A stretch of 64,000 nucleotides of DNA from Bifidobacterium hapali. GTDB lineage: Bacteria > Actinomycetota > Actinomycetes > Actinomycetales > Bifidobacteriaceae. The position numbers and the translations under genes were made by a program. The stretch's first letter is position 1. The number at the start of each line of letters is the position of its first letter. Location: the NCBI RefSeq assembly GCF_002259755.1, contig NZ_MWWY01000024.1, forward strand, positions 1 through 64,000, written 5' to 3'. The notes under the pieces were generated by a model. The model searched no databases, was not told the DNA's origin, and saw nothing but the letters and a program-made list of their open reading frames with translations. Below are positions 26,530 to 35,721 of the stretch, in pieces.

Positions 26530-27582
26530 TTGGACGTGTCCTTGTCGTATTTCATCCAACAGGTGCTTACCAACCCAGCGTTAGCTGTAACAACGTTGCT
26601 AACGCTCGGCGTCATCTTTGTCAACGGATGGACTGATGCGCCTAACGCCATCGCAACTTGTGTGACAACGCGATGCATGCGCGTGCGCTCAGCGGTTATT
26701 ATGGCGGCGATATTCAATTTTCTTGGCGTGCTTATTATGACGCAGCTTAATGCGTCAGTTGCTTCGACCATTTCAAATATGGTTGACTTCGGCGGTGATA
26801 CCCATGCGGCACTCATCGCATTGTGCGCAGCGTTATTCTCCATTGTTATCTATAGCGTTGGAGCTTCGTTGCTGGGCATTCCCACGTCGGAAAGTCACAG
26901 TCTTATCGCGGGTCTTTCCGGTGCTGCTATTGCCATACAAGGCGGTATGGAAGGCATCAACATAGGCGAGTGGGTTAAAGTACTCTATGGCTTAGTCGCA
27001 AGCCTTGTCATCGGGTTCGGCATGGGTTGGATAGTGTGTAAAGCGGTCACTCTATTGTGCGCGAATCTTGACCGCAGACGTGCCAACGGATTTTTCACCT
27101 ATGCGCAAGTGGTTGGAGCCGCAGCCATGAGTTTTATGCATGGTGCGCAAGATGGACAAAAGTTTATCGGCGTGCTCTTTCTCGGCATGGCATTTTGTGC
27201 GGGACAATCATCTGTCGCCAACGTGATCATTCCGTTGTGGCTCATGATTCTCTGCAGCATCATTATGGGCGTCGGCACGTCGGTCGGGGGAGAGCGGATT
27301 ATCAAATCTGTTGGCATGGACATGGTCAAACTGGAGAAATATCAAGGATTTTCTGCTGATCTTTCCAGCGCCCTGTGCCTGTTAGTAATGACGGTCCTAG
27401 GCATACCAGTTTCTACCACACATACTAAAACCAGCGCCATCATGGGAGTCGGCGCCGTACGTCGATTGTCCGCCATCAATTTTGCTGTAGTACGCGACAT
27501 GATGCTCACATGGGTATTCACTTTTCCCGGGTGTGGCATGATCAGCTTCGTTATGGCCAAACTGTTCATGCTCGTGTTCTAA
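26530..27582 (+). CDS. Pit-family inorganic phosphate transporter
   Basis: This 350-residue integral membrane protein imports phosphate with H+ or Na+. It has two copies of the PHO-4 signature: FVNGWTDAPNAIATCVTTR near the N-terminus, and SIMGV-like STTHTKTSAIMGVGAVRRL near the C-terminus. About ten hydrophobic segments surround them, and the central loop has YAQVVGAAAMSFMHGAQDGQK. The start is probably TTG at 26530, 11 bases after AAGGA; a GTG two codons on is an alternative. The next gene, 43 bases later, is the DUF47 partner usual for Pit operons. A 14-bp tandem duplication lies at the end of the gene (27579-27606). Confidence 0.9.
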   Translation: MDVSLSYFIQQVLTNPALAVTTLLTLGVIFVNGWTDAPNAIATCVTTRCMRVRSAVIMAAIFNFLGVLIMTQLNASVASTISNMVDFGGDTHAALIALCAALFSIVIYSVGASLLGIPTSESHSLIAGLSGAAIAIQGGMEGINIGEWVKVLYGLVASLVIGFGMGWIVCKAVTLLCANLDRRRANGFFTYAQVVGAAAMSFMHGAQDGQKFIGVLFLGMAFCAGQSSVANVIIPLWLMILCSIIMGVGTSVGGERIIKSVGMDMVKLEKYQGFSADLSSALCLLVMTVLGIPVSTTHTKTSAIMGVGAVRRLSAINFAVVRDMMLTWVFTFPGCGMISFVMAKLFMLVF

Positions 27583-27606
27583 CCGTACTGATCTAACCGT
27601 ACTGAT
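27579..27606. repeat. tandem 14-bp duplication
   Basis: CTAACCGTACTGAT occurs twice in direct tandem, beginning at the stop codon of the Pit gene. It looks like a simple slippage duplication in the spacer before the DUF47 gene. Confidence 0.6.
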
Positions 27607-27625
27607 ACGTGTAAGGAGGATACCC

Positions 27626-28249
27626 ATGACACGAAAAAATGATTCATTTTATTTCAACGGGTTCGCTCGTAGTGCTCATTGCGCGTGTGAAGCAGCTCGT
27701 TTGCTTCACGATACTATGCATGACTATGATCCTGCTCTGTTGCGTGAACGAATGGATGCTATGCATCGCATTGAGCAAGCGGCTGATGAAGTACGGCACG
27801 AGATGATGGATGAGTTAGTCACTGCATTCATTACGCCTTTTGACCGTGAAGACATTGCTCAGTTAAGCTACGTACTTGACGATGTGACTGACAGTATCGA
27901 AGGCGTGCTCGACCGTCTGTATTATGACAACGTGACCGTTATGCGTCAAGATGCGATCGAAATGACGGATATGATCGTGCGAGCCTGTGAACAAATCAAA
28001 GAACTCATGAGTGAGCTACCCAAGTTCAAACGTTCCGCATCATTGAGAGAACGCGTGTTTTCAATCAACACGATTGAAACAGACGCGGACCATATGTTCA
28101 TCACGGCGATGCGCACTTTGCACACTACTAGTAATGATGCTTTGCAAGTGTTTGCATGGCATGACGTGTATCGTCATCTTGAGCAGTGTGCTGATGACTG
28201 CGAACGTGTTGCCAATACTGTTGACAGTATTGTGATGAAGAACAGCTGA
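27626..28249 (+). CDS. DUF47 (PhoU-like) phosphate transport accessory protein
   Basis: The 207-residue, mostly helical protein belongs to the DUF47/PhoU-like family that accompanies Pit transporters and probably modulates them. Features include the early LLHDTMHDYDPALLRERMDAMHRIEQAADEVRHEMM region (helices with E/D/H that may bind metal), and the PFDREDIAQLSYVLDDVTDSIEG motif, which is highly characteristic. A good AAGGAGG site lies 6 bases before the ATG at 27626. It is the second gene of the operon and its stop is only 18 bases from the convergent response-regulator gene. Function is by family and context. Confidence 0.88.
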   Translation: MTRKNDSFYFNGFARSAHCACEAARLLHDTMHDYDPALLRERMDAMHRIEQAADEVRHEMMDELVTAFITPFDREDIAQLSYVLDDVTDSIEGVLDRLYYDNVTVMRQDAIEMTDMIVRACEQIKELMSELPKFKRSASLRERVFSINTIETDADHMFITAMRTLHTTSNDALQVFAWHDVYRHLEQCADDCERVANTVDSIVMKNS

Positions 28250-28266
28250 CATATTGCTGCAATGAA

Positions 28267-28908
28267 CTATCGGTGAGTATTGATCCATAGAATAGCGAGT
28301 TGCGTACGATTTGTCAGTCCCAGCTTATCTAACATACTGCTGATACGGTTCCGTACGGTACCTTCGCTTAAGTAGAGCGTGGTCGCAATATCTCGGTTAT
28401 CGAGTCCTTGCGCGACAAGTGATGCGATTGCACGATCACGCTCACTGAGAATATCAAATACTTGCGGATCGGTGTCATGACTGATCGTCGTGTCATCGTG
28501 CCGAGCGAGTTTATCTAATACGTCAGCGCCGAGTACGATTTGCCCAGCCATCACTGCCTGTAATGCTGGAGCGACTGAAGCAACATCCTGTTTGATGAGA
28601 TAGCCTTTCGCGCCGAGATCAATGGCTTGCGCAATATATGCTCGGTCAGCAAACGTTGTGAGAAATAAAATACGTGCAGCGGGGTCTTGCGCAAGAATTG
28701 CTCGCGCCGCATCAAGACCGTTCGTACCAGGCATTTGAATATCAATAAGCAGCACATCAGGCCGACTTGATGGTGAAGCAAAATACTGACGTACAGCCGT
28801 GTCCCCATCGTTGGCAGTCCAGATCACATTTGCAGTACTAGTTGCAGTCAGAATAGTTTGCAGTGACTGGCATACGATTGAATCATCATCTACGATTGCT
28901 GTTCTCAT
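28267..28908 (-). CDS. NarL/LuxR-family response regulator
   Basis: The 213-residue protein has a receiver domain with phospho-acceptor Asp56 in DVLLIDIQMPG, early acidic residues VDDDS, and the lysine in GYLIKQDV. A C-terminal LuxR-type helix-turn-helix follows: ILSERDRAIASLVAQGLDNRDIATTLYLSEGTVRNRISS. It is the output part of a two-component system with the sensor kinase directly upstream on the same strand, 11 bases away. AAAGGGG precedes the ATG. The likely target is the divergent ABC exporter at 30325, where repeated GTGACAAA boxes are seen. Confidence 0.93.
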   Translation of the reverse strand: MRTAIVDDDSIVCQSLQTILTATSTANVIWTANDGDTAVRQYFASPSSRPDVLLIDIQMPGTNGLDAARAILAQDPAARILFLTTFADRAYIAQAIDLGAKGYLIKQDVASVAPALQAVMAGQIVLGADVLDKLARHDDTTISHDTDPQVFDILSERDRAIASLVAQGLDNRDIATTLYLSEGTVRNRISSMLDKLGLTNRTQLAILWINTHR

Positions 28909-28919
28909 GATTATCCCCT

Positions 28920-30104
28920 TTAACCATTATTACCGCCGTTCAATGATGTATCTTGGCGATGTTTTGGCACAGTCACAAACACACGCCAACCTCCATCATA
29001 CGGGCCGCAAGAAGCCATACCGGCAAGGGCTCGCACTCGACTGTCAATATCCGCAAGACCCATGCCACGCATCGCATCATCGTCGTCAATCTGCTGCCGA
29101 TCATCGTGCCGTGCAGGACCAGGATCTTGCACAACTAATTGCCATAATGCAGGAAATTCACGGATCGTTACACTTGCTGACGTTGCTCCACTATGCCGAA
29201 CCACGTTCGATAATGATTCTCGAATCACCATCGAAAAGCATCGAGCGACCGCGGCAGGAGCGTCAGATACTTCATTAGAAAGCGTTACTGCAAAATCAGG
29301 TGACGCACTACCAACTGAGCGTACCGCATCTTCGATTTGCGCAGCAAAATCAGTACCATCATCTGCCAAATCGTGCACAGAACGACGTACCATCGTCATC
29401 GCGGCAGAAGCAGTATCTGTCAACGCAGCAAACTCATGTGCTGCTGTCTCATCTCCAGTCGCATCAGCCACAGCCTTACCAGCTTGCGCTTGCATAATCG
29501 CGCGTGTTAACAGATGTCCAACATTATCATGAATCTCACGCGCAATACGAGTACGCTCATTGAGCGTGGCCATACGCACCGACTGCGCGCGTTCCTCCTC
29601 GAACTCTGCTTTGCTACGACGTGACGTACGGGCTAATGTACGTGCGTGATCTTGCACACGACGTAATTCATGACGAAACTGCGCAGTATCGTGGGATGAT
29701 GATCCCCACGCGAAGCTAATCACAGTGACAACTGCAATCACTACGATCGTACGATCAAACGCGGTTATACCATGCCACATGAGCGGCAAAACCCATATAC
29801 AACGCGCAATCCACATCAACAGTGGAGCAAATGCAATCTCATTGCGCACGGGCAAACGCGGCATGTCATACACCACCACAGGTAACAGTACACACCATGA
29901 ACCGATCGGAATACACGCCATAATAATGATGATGAGCAGTATCCACGCTATACAACTGTATTTGTTGGTTTGATACAGCAGCCATTCAACAAGGCATGAG
30001 CATGAAATCACTGTCAATACGCCAATCAGCGTACTAACGTCATCCGGGAACGTCAGTACCATTGCCAACAGTAACAGCAATGTTTTATCTATCAGCGATC
30101 GCAT
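28920..30104 (-). CDS. membrane sensor histidine kinase (HisKA_3 family)
   Basis: The 394-residue kinase has several N-terminal membrane segments within about residues 5-140, with little outside the membrane, as in intramembrane-sensing or envelope-stress kinases. The dimerisation/histidine part reads RTRIAREIHDNVGHLLTRAI with the phosphorylated histidine in REIHDNVGH. The ATPase domain shows VIRESLSNVVRHSGATSA and MGLADIDSRVRALAG. The ATG at 30104 with GAGGGGG about 7 bases before it is chosen, although the frame runs to 30230. It and the regulator are divergent from the ABC exporter genes. The stimulus is probably a membrane-active compound, by analogy to LnrJ/YfiJ. Confidence 0.9.
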   Translation of the reverse strand: MRSLIDKTLLLLLAMVLTFPDDVSTLIGVLTVISCSCLVEWLLYQTNKYSCIAWILLIIIIMACIPIGSWCVLLPVVVYDMPRLPVRNEIAFAPLLMWIARCIWVLPLMWHGITAFDRTIVVIAVVTVISFAWGSSSHDTAQFRHELRRVQDHARTLARTSRRSKAEFEEERAQSVRMATLNERTRIAREIHDNVGHLLTRAIMQAQAGKAVADATGDETAAHEFAALTDTASAAMTMVRRSVHDLADDGTDFAAQIEDAVRSVGSASPDFAVTLSNEVSDAPAAVARCFSMVIRESLSNVVRHSGATSASVTIREFPALWQLVVQDPGPARHDDRQQIDDDDAMRGMGLADIDSRVRALAGMASCGPYDGGWRVFVTVPKHRQDTSLNGGNNG

Positions 30105-30223
30105 GCATTCACCCCCTCGCCTTTGTGCATTATGGTAGCCGGTCGGCGGGATGCGTGCGATTTGCGCACACAATCTCATCGCCTTGCCCAGCGTGCCGAC
30201 ACAGTATCGTAAGCACCGTATTC

Positions 30224-30272
30224 GTGACAAATGTCATCGTATCGGCCGCAAAAAGTGACAAACGGCTATAGT
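30224..30272 (+). promoter_or_regulatory. candidate response-regulator boxes and promoter of the ABC exporter
   Basis: GTGACAAA occurs at 30224-30231 and 30255-30262, 31 bases apart (three helical turns). The first lies in the short palindrome TGACAAATGTCA. A TATAGT -10 hexamer at 30267-30272 follows with no good -35, as expected for a promoter that needs an activator. The regulator encoded at 28267-28908 is the natural candidate. Confidence 0.4.
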
Positions 30273-30324
30273 ACAGCCGCTTACACACGTCGACAATAGA
30301 AGTATCGCACGGAAAGGAGCGAAC

Positions 30325-31269
30325 ATGACGACAGAATCGGCCGTCACTGTATCGAAACTGGTCAAACGATACGGCGATATGATAGCCCTCGACGACTTCA
30401 ATCTTGACGTGAAAACCGGTGAAATTTTTGGCCTGCTCGGACCAAACGGCTCCGGCAAAACCACTGCAATCAACTGCATTCTCGCACTACTGACTTACGA
30501 TGCCGGCACCATTCGTGTATTCGGACAACCAATGACCCCGAATTCGTACGCACTGAAACGCCGCATCGGCATCGTGCCACAAAACGTAGCCGTCTTCAAC
30601 GAACTCACCGTGAGCGAAAACATCGACTATTTTTGCTCACTATACGTACCCAAAAAAGCCGAACGCGAGCCACTCGTCGAAGAAGCAATCGCTTTCGTCG
30701 GACTGCAAGACTTCCGTACATTCCGTCCCGGCAAACTCTCCGGCGGTCTTCTCAGACGACTTAACATCGCCTGCGGCATCGCACACAAACCGGACCTCAT
30801 CTTCTTCGACGAACCAACCGTAGCAGTCGACCCGCAAAGCCGAAACGCCATCCTCGAAGGCATCACACAGCTCAACAAAGCCGGCGCCACCGTAATCTAC
30901 ACCAGCCACTACATGGAAGAAGTCGAACAAATCTGCGACCGTATTCTCATCATGGATCACGGCAAGCATCTCGCACTCGGCACCGCCGACGAGCTCAAAT
31001 CCATGATCGACACCGGCGAACGTATCACCATCGAAACACTCGACCTGACCGACACAACGCTTGACAACGTTCGGGCCCTTGCCTTCGTCATCGAAGCCAC
31101 ATACAACGGCCGCGAACTGAACATACGCTGCCGGCGCGGCGACCACAATCTCGTAGACCTCCTCGGAATACTACACGGCGCTGGCGCAAACGTTGGTCAT
31201 CTCACCAGCCAACCGCCCACGCTAAACGACGTCTTCCTTGAAATGACCGGCAAAGCGCTACGCGACTAA
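30325..31269 (+). CDS. ABC exporter ATP-binding protein (LnrL-like)
   Basis: The 314-residue ATPase has Walker A GPNGSGKT (residues 39-46), the signature LSGG (138-141), and Walker B LIFFDEP (158-164), followed by the H-loop region VIYTSHYMEEVEQICDR. A C-terminal extension of about 100 residues is typical of DrrA/CcmA-like drug and lipopeptide exporters. It powers the two ABC-2 permeases encoded next. GAAAGGAGC precedes the ATG. The set (kinase, regulator, ATPase, two permeases) has the same composition as the Bacillus linearmycin-resistance genes LnrJKLMN, so a role in resistance to a membrane-active compound is a fair guess. Confidence 0.92.
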   Translation: MTTESAVTVSKLVKRYGDMIALDDFNLDVKTGEIFGLLGPNGSGKTTAINCILALLTYDAGTIRVFGQPMTPNSYALKRRIGIVPQNVAVFNELTVSENIDYFCSLYVPKKAEREPLVEEAIAFVGLQDFRTFRPGKLSGGLLRRLNIACGIAHKPDLIFFDEPTVAVDPQSRNAILEGITQLNKAGATVIYTSHYMEEVEQICDRILIMDHGKHLALGTADELKSMIDTGERITIETLDLTDTTLDNVRALAFVIEATYNGRELNIRCRRGDHNLVDLLGILHGAGANVGHLTSQPPTLNDVFLEMTGKALRD

Positions 31270-31310
31270 CCGTGAACAACCGGAACACTAACCGGGAAAG
31301 GAGAACACGC

Positions 31311-32573
31311 ATGTGGTCCACATTCATCATGACCATGAAGACGAACCTACGCAACAAAGCATCACTGTTCTGGCTCATCGTCTTCCCACTAGTACTTGCC
31401 ACCCTATTCACCGGCATGTTCAGCAATCTCGCCAAAGGCTACGACGTCCAAGCCATGCCACTAGCCATCGTAGAGAACAACAATTGGAAGCAAGCCGCAG
31501 GAGCAAGCGCGCTCATTGACGCACTGTCTGACAAATCCGCACAGCCTACACAATCTCAATCCGGGCAATCTCAACCCGAGCAAACCAACAACCACATCGC
31601 CACACTGATCAACGCTACAACAGTCGACTCCATTGATCAGGCACGCAAGGCGCTCGCAGACGGTACTGTAGACGGTTACGTGCTTGTCGACAAGGATGGT
31701 CTCTTGGAGCTGACACTAGCTTCGGGTGTGGCTGGTAGCGCCGGGGATACCATGTCGTCTGGTTCAGCCAAAGCCATCACCATTGCTGCACTCGGCGGAG
31801 CAATCGATCTCTATAACCGAACTGACGTGATGACTCGCAAGCTGCTTGAACAGAATTCTCAAGCTGCAACTAGTCGAGCGTTCTGGTCGTCGCTGAGTGA
31901 CGTCACCGGTATGACCCGCGAAGTGCAACTCACGAACTTCAAGCCAGAGGCAATGGCCCGGTATTATTATGCAATGCTTGGCATGGCTTGCCTGATGGCG
32001 ATGGGATATTCGATTTCCGCAGTTACTACAGCGCAAGCAAATCTGTCTGCACTGGGGTTGCGCCGTTCGATTGCGCCGTTGAATCGAGTAACGCAACTGA
32101 TGGCCGGATTCCTCGCCAGCTGGCTATGCTCAGGCGTGAGTCTTCTCATCGCGTTGGCTTATGTGCGATATGTGTGCGGTATTGAGATTGGAGGTCGTGA
32201 ACCCGCGGCTGTACTCGCGGTGGCAGTTGCCTCGTTCATGGCATGTGCATTCGGCACGATGATTGGCGCCATTCCGAAATTGCCACAGGGCGTGAAAATG
32301 GGTTTGACCAGTGCTATTCCGTGTGCATTGTCATTATTCTCCGGTTTGTACGGAGGATTCGCAATGTCACTGAGCAACTGGATTACCCGCAACGTTCCGA
32401 TCTTTGCTCTGCTCAATCCTGCTCAACAGGTGACCAACCTATTCTATGGGCTGCTGTACTACGACAGCTATCGCCCGTTCCTCAACACTTGTGGAGTGCT
32501 ACTCACCATGAGTGCCATATTCCTCGTCGTAAGTGTCATCATGCTTAAGGAGCAACGCTATGAACACCTGTAA
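31311..32573 (+). CDS. ABC-2 type permease (LnrM-like)
   Basis: The 420-residue permease has one N-terminal membrane segment (ASLFWLIVFPLVLATLFTGMF), a large external domain of about 170 residues, and then a block of five segments starting near YYYAMLGMACLMAMGYSIS. This is the DrrB/YhgE-like ABC-2 plan. The external domain is Gln/Ser-rich around residues 80-100. AAAGGAG lies 8 bases before the ATG at 31311, which is preferred over a GTG at 31272. It overlaps the next permease by 14 bases, so the two are translationally coupled and act as a pair with the ATPase. Confidence 0.88.
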   Translation: MWSTFIMTMKTNLRNKASLFWLIVFPLVLATLFTGMFSNLAKGYDVQAMPLAIVENNNWKQAAGASALIDALSDKSAQPTQSQSGQSQPEQTNNHIATLINATTVDSIDQARKALADGTVDGYVLVDKDGLLELTLASGVAGSAGDTMSSGSAKAITIAALGGAIDLYNRTDVMTRKLLEQNSQAATSRAFWSSLSDVTGMTREVQLTNFKPEAMARYYYAMLGMACLMAMGYSISAVTTAQANLSALGLRRSIAPLNRVTQLMAGFLASWLCSGVSLLIALAYVRYVCGIEIGGREPAAVLAVAVASFMACAFGTMIGAIPKLPQGVKMGLTSAIPCALSLFSGLYGGFAMSLSNWITRNVPIFALLNPAQQVTNLFYGLLYYDSYRPFLNTCGVLLTMSAIFLVVSVIMLKEQRYEHL

Positions 32574-33996
32574 AGCAACGCTGCGTGTGCTCGCTGCACA
32601 CCGACTCTACCTCATTATCTACCTAGTACTTATTGGCATTATGATGTTTACGATCAGCGGTGCGCAGCTTACTGGGCAGACATCTGATAACGACACGTAT
32701 ACGCCGGGACGGGCGACAGTGGCTGTTATTGATCGCGACGCCGACCGCGGTCATATTGCCGATACCATGCGTTCGTATCTGTCAGTGAGTCACGATGTGA
32801 CTGATCTTGCTGACGAGCCGCAGACGTTGCAGCAGGCGGTCGCCTCGAACTGGGTGGACCTTATTGTGATCATTCCTAGCGGCTATGCGAATAGTTTGAT
32901 TGCCGCTGTATCCTCGGACGAAACGTTGCCTAAGGTTGAGACGGTGACGAGTTATACGTCTGGTGTTGGTTCGATGGCGTCAATGAGCGTGAGCGGATTC
33001 CTATCCATGACTCGCACTGCACTGATTGGTGACAACGTGACGGTGAGCGTGGAAGATTGGAAGGCCAAGTACAACGGCGTTGACGGGCAAACAGCTGACG
33101 GAAATAATCAGCAAAGCCAGAATGAACAGAGCGGTCAGGACACGCTGGACATGCTGCCGGAAGGTCGAGTACAGCATCTCAGTTTGGATGATGTAGCGAA
33201 AGCCACACAACAGGTACTAACGGTCGCTCGAGACAAGACCGCGAATCATGCAATCGCAGTAGATCACAGTGATCAAACTGCAGCGGATACTGATACGGTT
33301 GCGTTGGCTACTCGCGGTTTTGGTACGACCATGAAAACCGCGCTCTACCCACTGTTCTTGGCGATGACTGTGTGCACGGCTCTGGTAATAAGCGTATTCA
33401 ACGCCGGTGAAACTCGACGGCGTTTGCTCGCGTCCCCGCAACGTGCATCGGTTATGGGCCTCGAACGGTTGGCTGTCATCTGTGTGTTCGCGGTGATCGT
33501 CGTAGCAGTATATGTATTGGCTACGCTGGGACTCATGCTGGCTGCTGGGCTCAATCCGTCTCAACTTGCGTTAAGCGGTGTAGCGATGACTATTGTGGCT
33601 GCCTGCGCGTATGCGTTGATGACTGTAGCGTGCGGATTCATGCTCGGCGAATGCGGATTAAACGACACCATGACGAACGGGTTTGCTAACTTGTTCGGCT
33701 TACTTATTATGTTCACATCCGGTATTTCCTTCCCTCCGGACATGATGCCTGCGCCGATGCTCGCGATCGGTCATATGCTGCCAGGCTGGTGGTATTGCGT
33801 GGCGATTGACAATGCGTTTGGTATCGGAACCGCGTCGCAACAGGGCAGTGATGTGATGAGTTGGGCATCATCGGTTGGACTGGTGATGCTGTTCGGTATA
33901 GCGTTCATCTGCATCGGACTGGCTGTGGGACGCATTCGCCGCACACGTTCGACACTCGTGACATCCACACAAACGCAACTCGCCGAAGTGGTATGA
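32560..33996 (+). CDS. ABC-2 type permease (LnrN-like)
   Basis: The 478-residue partner permease has the same plan: an N-terminal segment (LYLIIYLVLIGIMMFTISGA), a long external domain of about 210 residues, and a C-terminal group of five or six segments beginning LYPLFLAMTVCTALVISVF. The external part holds a polar Gln/Asn-rich stretch around QQSQNEQSGQD. The ATG at 32560 has AAGGAG about 7 bases before it and overlaps the end of the previous gene. It ends 9 bases short of the convergent AlbA-domain gene, with no clear terminator between them. Confidence 0.88.
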   Translation: MNTCKATLRVLAAHRLYLIIYLVLIGIMMFTISGAQLTGQTSDNDTYTPGRATVAVIDRDADRGHIADTMRSYLSVSHDVTDLADEPQTLQQAVASNWVDLIVIIPSGYANSLIAAVSSDETLPKVETVTSYTSGVGSMASMSVSGFLSMTRTALIGDNVTVSVEDWKAKYNGVDGQTADGNNQQSQNEQSGQDTLDMLPEGRVQHLSLDDVAKATQQVLTVARDKTANHAIAVDHSDQTAADTDTVALATRGFGTTMKTALYPLFLAMTVCTALVISVFNAGETRRRLLASPQRASVMGLERLAVICVFAVIVVAVYVLATLGLMLAAGLNPSQLALSGVAMTIVAACAYALMTVACGFMLGECGLNDTMTNGFANLFGLLIMFTSGISFPPDMMPAPMLAIGHMLPGWWYCVAIDNAFGIGTASQQGSDVMSWASSVGLVMLFGIAFICIGLAVGRIRRTRSTLVTSTQTQLAEVV

Positions 33997-34005
33997 GATT
34001 GCTAG

Positions 34006-35487
34006 CTAACTTGCTTTGAGACGGTACCGCTGGGTAGGGTCATCATCCAATCTCACTCGGGTGACCCTACCTTCACGCAATAATTCACGCATGCCGGAAG
34101 TTGCGGCGAGTGGTGTTAATTGCAGTTCACGGATAATCTCTTTGAGACTCATGGCTGAATGGCGTTCCAACACGGTGGTGATTGCCTTGGCGATATCGCT
34201 AGGATTGCCCGACGTGGTGGTGCGGTGCCGGGTGATGGTCATCGTGAATGTGTTAATCGTGTTGACTGTTGTCGCAGGTTCGATGCCTGCTTCGCGCAAC
34301 GCGGCAGCGATACGTTGATAACCATCGCCGCCCTCAGGATTCACGAATCCGCCGCCAGGATACGGCGTGGATTCAAGTAACGTAAACAGGAACTGATTAC
34401 GTGTTGACTGAAGCGGCATACCTGCCACAGGATGCGCTTGAGCAAGCACATCATGAGTGACAGTACCATACAAGCCACCGGGATTCGTGATCTCAATACG
34501 GTCGGTGAACACACTAATCGTGACTTGCGTGCCACGCGCATCAGGAGAATAATCACGGTGCGTTAATGCGTTCGCAATAGCCTCGCGCAATACGAGCGGT
34601 GGGTAATCAGGTCGTTTGGCTCCAATCCAATGCATCAACGATTCAACAGCATCGTTAATCATGACCGGAATTGGACCAACAATCGACTTCGATGCAACCA
34701 GTCGTTCGTCACCGCGAAACACATCATCTCGACTCGTTCCGGGAAACACCGCGATCGTAATGGACAGTCGTGGATAATACTTTTGCGGATAGCGGCCCAA
34801 TGTAAGCAGACCAGCTAAAGTCGGACGTAACACGCCACCCACGGTTGCTGTATCCGAATCGTCGTGTCGCAACACTTGCAGATCGAGTAATGCGTCCTCA
34901 TCACTGCGATCCGCAAATACATGCGGATGCTGCTCGCGTACGCGTGCCAATAGTCTGGCAGTCAAAGTGGGGTCAAGATCGTCAACACTCGCATGCGGCA
35001 CGAGATCGAGATCATAGGTAGGTTGTAAATGTTCCTCGATGAGACGGTCGACCTCGTACGAGTTCATATGACGGTCACCGTCACCGGTGCGAATATATGA
35101 GCCGCCATATGGTCCTTGTTCCGTCAGAAAGCAAGGTTTATCACGCGGCAACATTTCATTGACTCGTGCGAACACGAGATTGGCACCTTCAAACGGGCAG
35201 GTCACAATCGTCGGGCGCACTACCGGCGTCATTTTCTCGCACGCTTGGCTCAATGATTCTTGCATAGCCCGCGCATTGAACCCTTCGACCGGTGTGAACC
35301 CATTGCGCTCCGACAAGCCGAGAATGATCCAGCCGCCCGACCCGTTAGAGAAAGCAGACAGCGTATCGGTGATGGTTGACGAGATGCGGCGCGCACACTC
35401 TTTGACCTCGCACTGTTGCGTGTCGTTGCCGATCAGCCGCATGAGTTCGATCAGTTCGGTCATTTTCTCGGTGTAGTCGTCGGTCAT
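34006..35487 (-). CDS. AlbA/Schlafen-domain protein with RecG-like ATPase C-terminal part
   Basis: The 493-residue protein has an N-terminal AlbA_2 (Schlafen-like) domain: QQCEVKECARRISSTITDTLSAFSN followed by GGWIILGLSERNG. The HATPase_c_4-like block is REAIANALTHRDYSPDARG, with VTISVFTDRIEITNPGGLYG. A C-terminal winged-helix-like region (SLKEIIRELQLTPLAATSGMRELLREGRV) completes the usual plan of the putative DNA-binding/transcriptional-regulator family. Functions proposed for the family include transcription control and phage defence; none is proven for this protein. AAGGAGG 6 bases before the ATG at 35487 decides the start over 35544. It stands alone. Confidence 0.83.
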   Translation of the reverse strand: MTDDYTEKMTELIELMRLIGNDTQQCEVKECARRISSTITDTLSAFSNGSGGWIILGLSERNGFTPVEGFNARAMQESLSQACEKMTPVVRPTIVTCPFEGANLVFARVNEMLPRDKPCFLTEQGPYGGSYIRTGDGDRHMNSYEVDRLIEEHLQPTYDLDLVPHASVDDLDPTLTARLLARVREQHPHVFADRSDEDALLDLQVLRHDDSDTATVGGVLRPTLAGLLTLGRYPQKYYPRLSITIAVFPGTSRDDVFRGDERLVASKSIVGPIPVMINDAVESLMHWIGAKRPDYPPLVLREAIANALTHRDYSPDARGTQVTISVFTDRIEITNPGGLYGTVTHDVLAQAHPVAGMPLQSTRNQFLFTLLESTPYPGGGFVNPEGGDGYQRIAAALREAGIEPATTVNTINTFTMTITRHRTTTSGNPSDIAKAITTVLERHSAMSLKEIIRELQLTPLAATSGMRELLREGRVTRVRLDDDPTQRYRLKAS

Positions 35488-35613
35488 GACACGCCTCCTT
35501 GGCACCATTGTGCCGCACGAAATCACGCCGCGCCGACGGTTCATCGAGAATTCATCATGGAGTTAGTATCCCGCATCAGAAGTTCGTAAACTCACTAGCC
35601 CTTAGCGAAAAAT

Positions 35614-35641
35614 AGCTCCCCTTGTCAGGACAAGGGGAGCT
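35614..35641 (-). terminator. terminator of pbuX
   Basis: AGCTCCCCTTGTC and its exact complement form a 13-bp stem at 35614-35641. On the minus strand it is followed by a TATTTTT tract, giving a classical rho-independent terminator 54 bases past the pbuX stop. Confidence 0.8.
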
Positions 35642-35663
35642 AGGGAGTCAATAGAGCTGTTTA

Positions 35664-35721
35664 TTTCTTGCTGCTCGCAGCGAGGCTGTGCTATCTATTT
35701 CTCGCTGCGAGCAGCAAGAAA
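35664..35721. repeat. 21-bp perfect inverted repeat over the pbuX 3' end
   Basis: Arms at 35664-35684 and 35701-35721 match perfectly as complements; one arm lies within the last codons of pbuX (LAARSEK-stop) and the other just after it, with a 16-base loop. It could protect the 3' end of the message or assist termination. It is unusual because it inverts coding sequence exactly. Confidence 0.55.

Noticed and set aside
26466..26579. 37-codon frame overlapping the start of the Pit gene
   Set aside because: It has no convincing ribosome site or conserved features and runs into the Pit gene out of frame.
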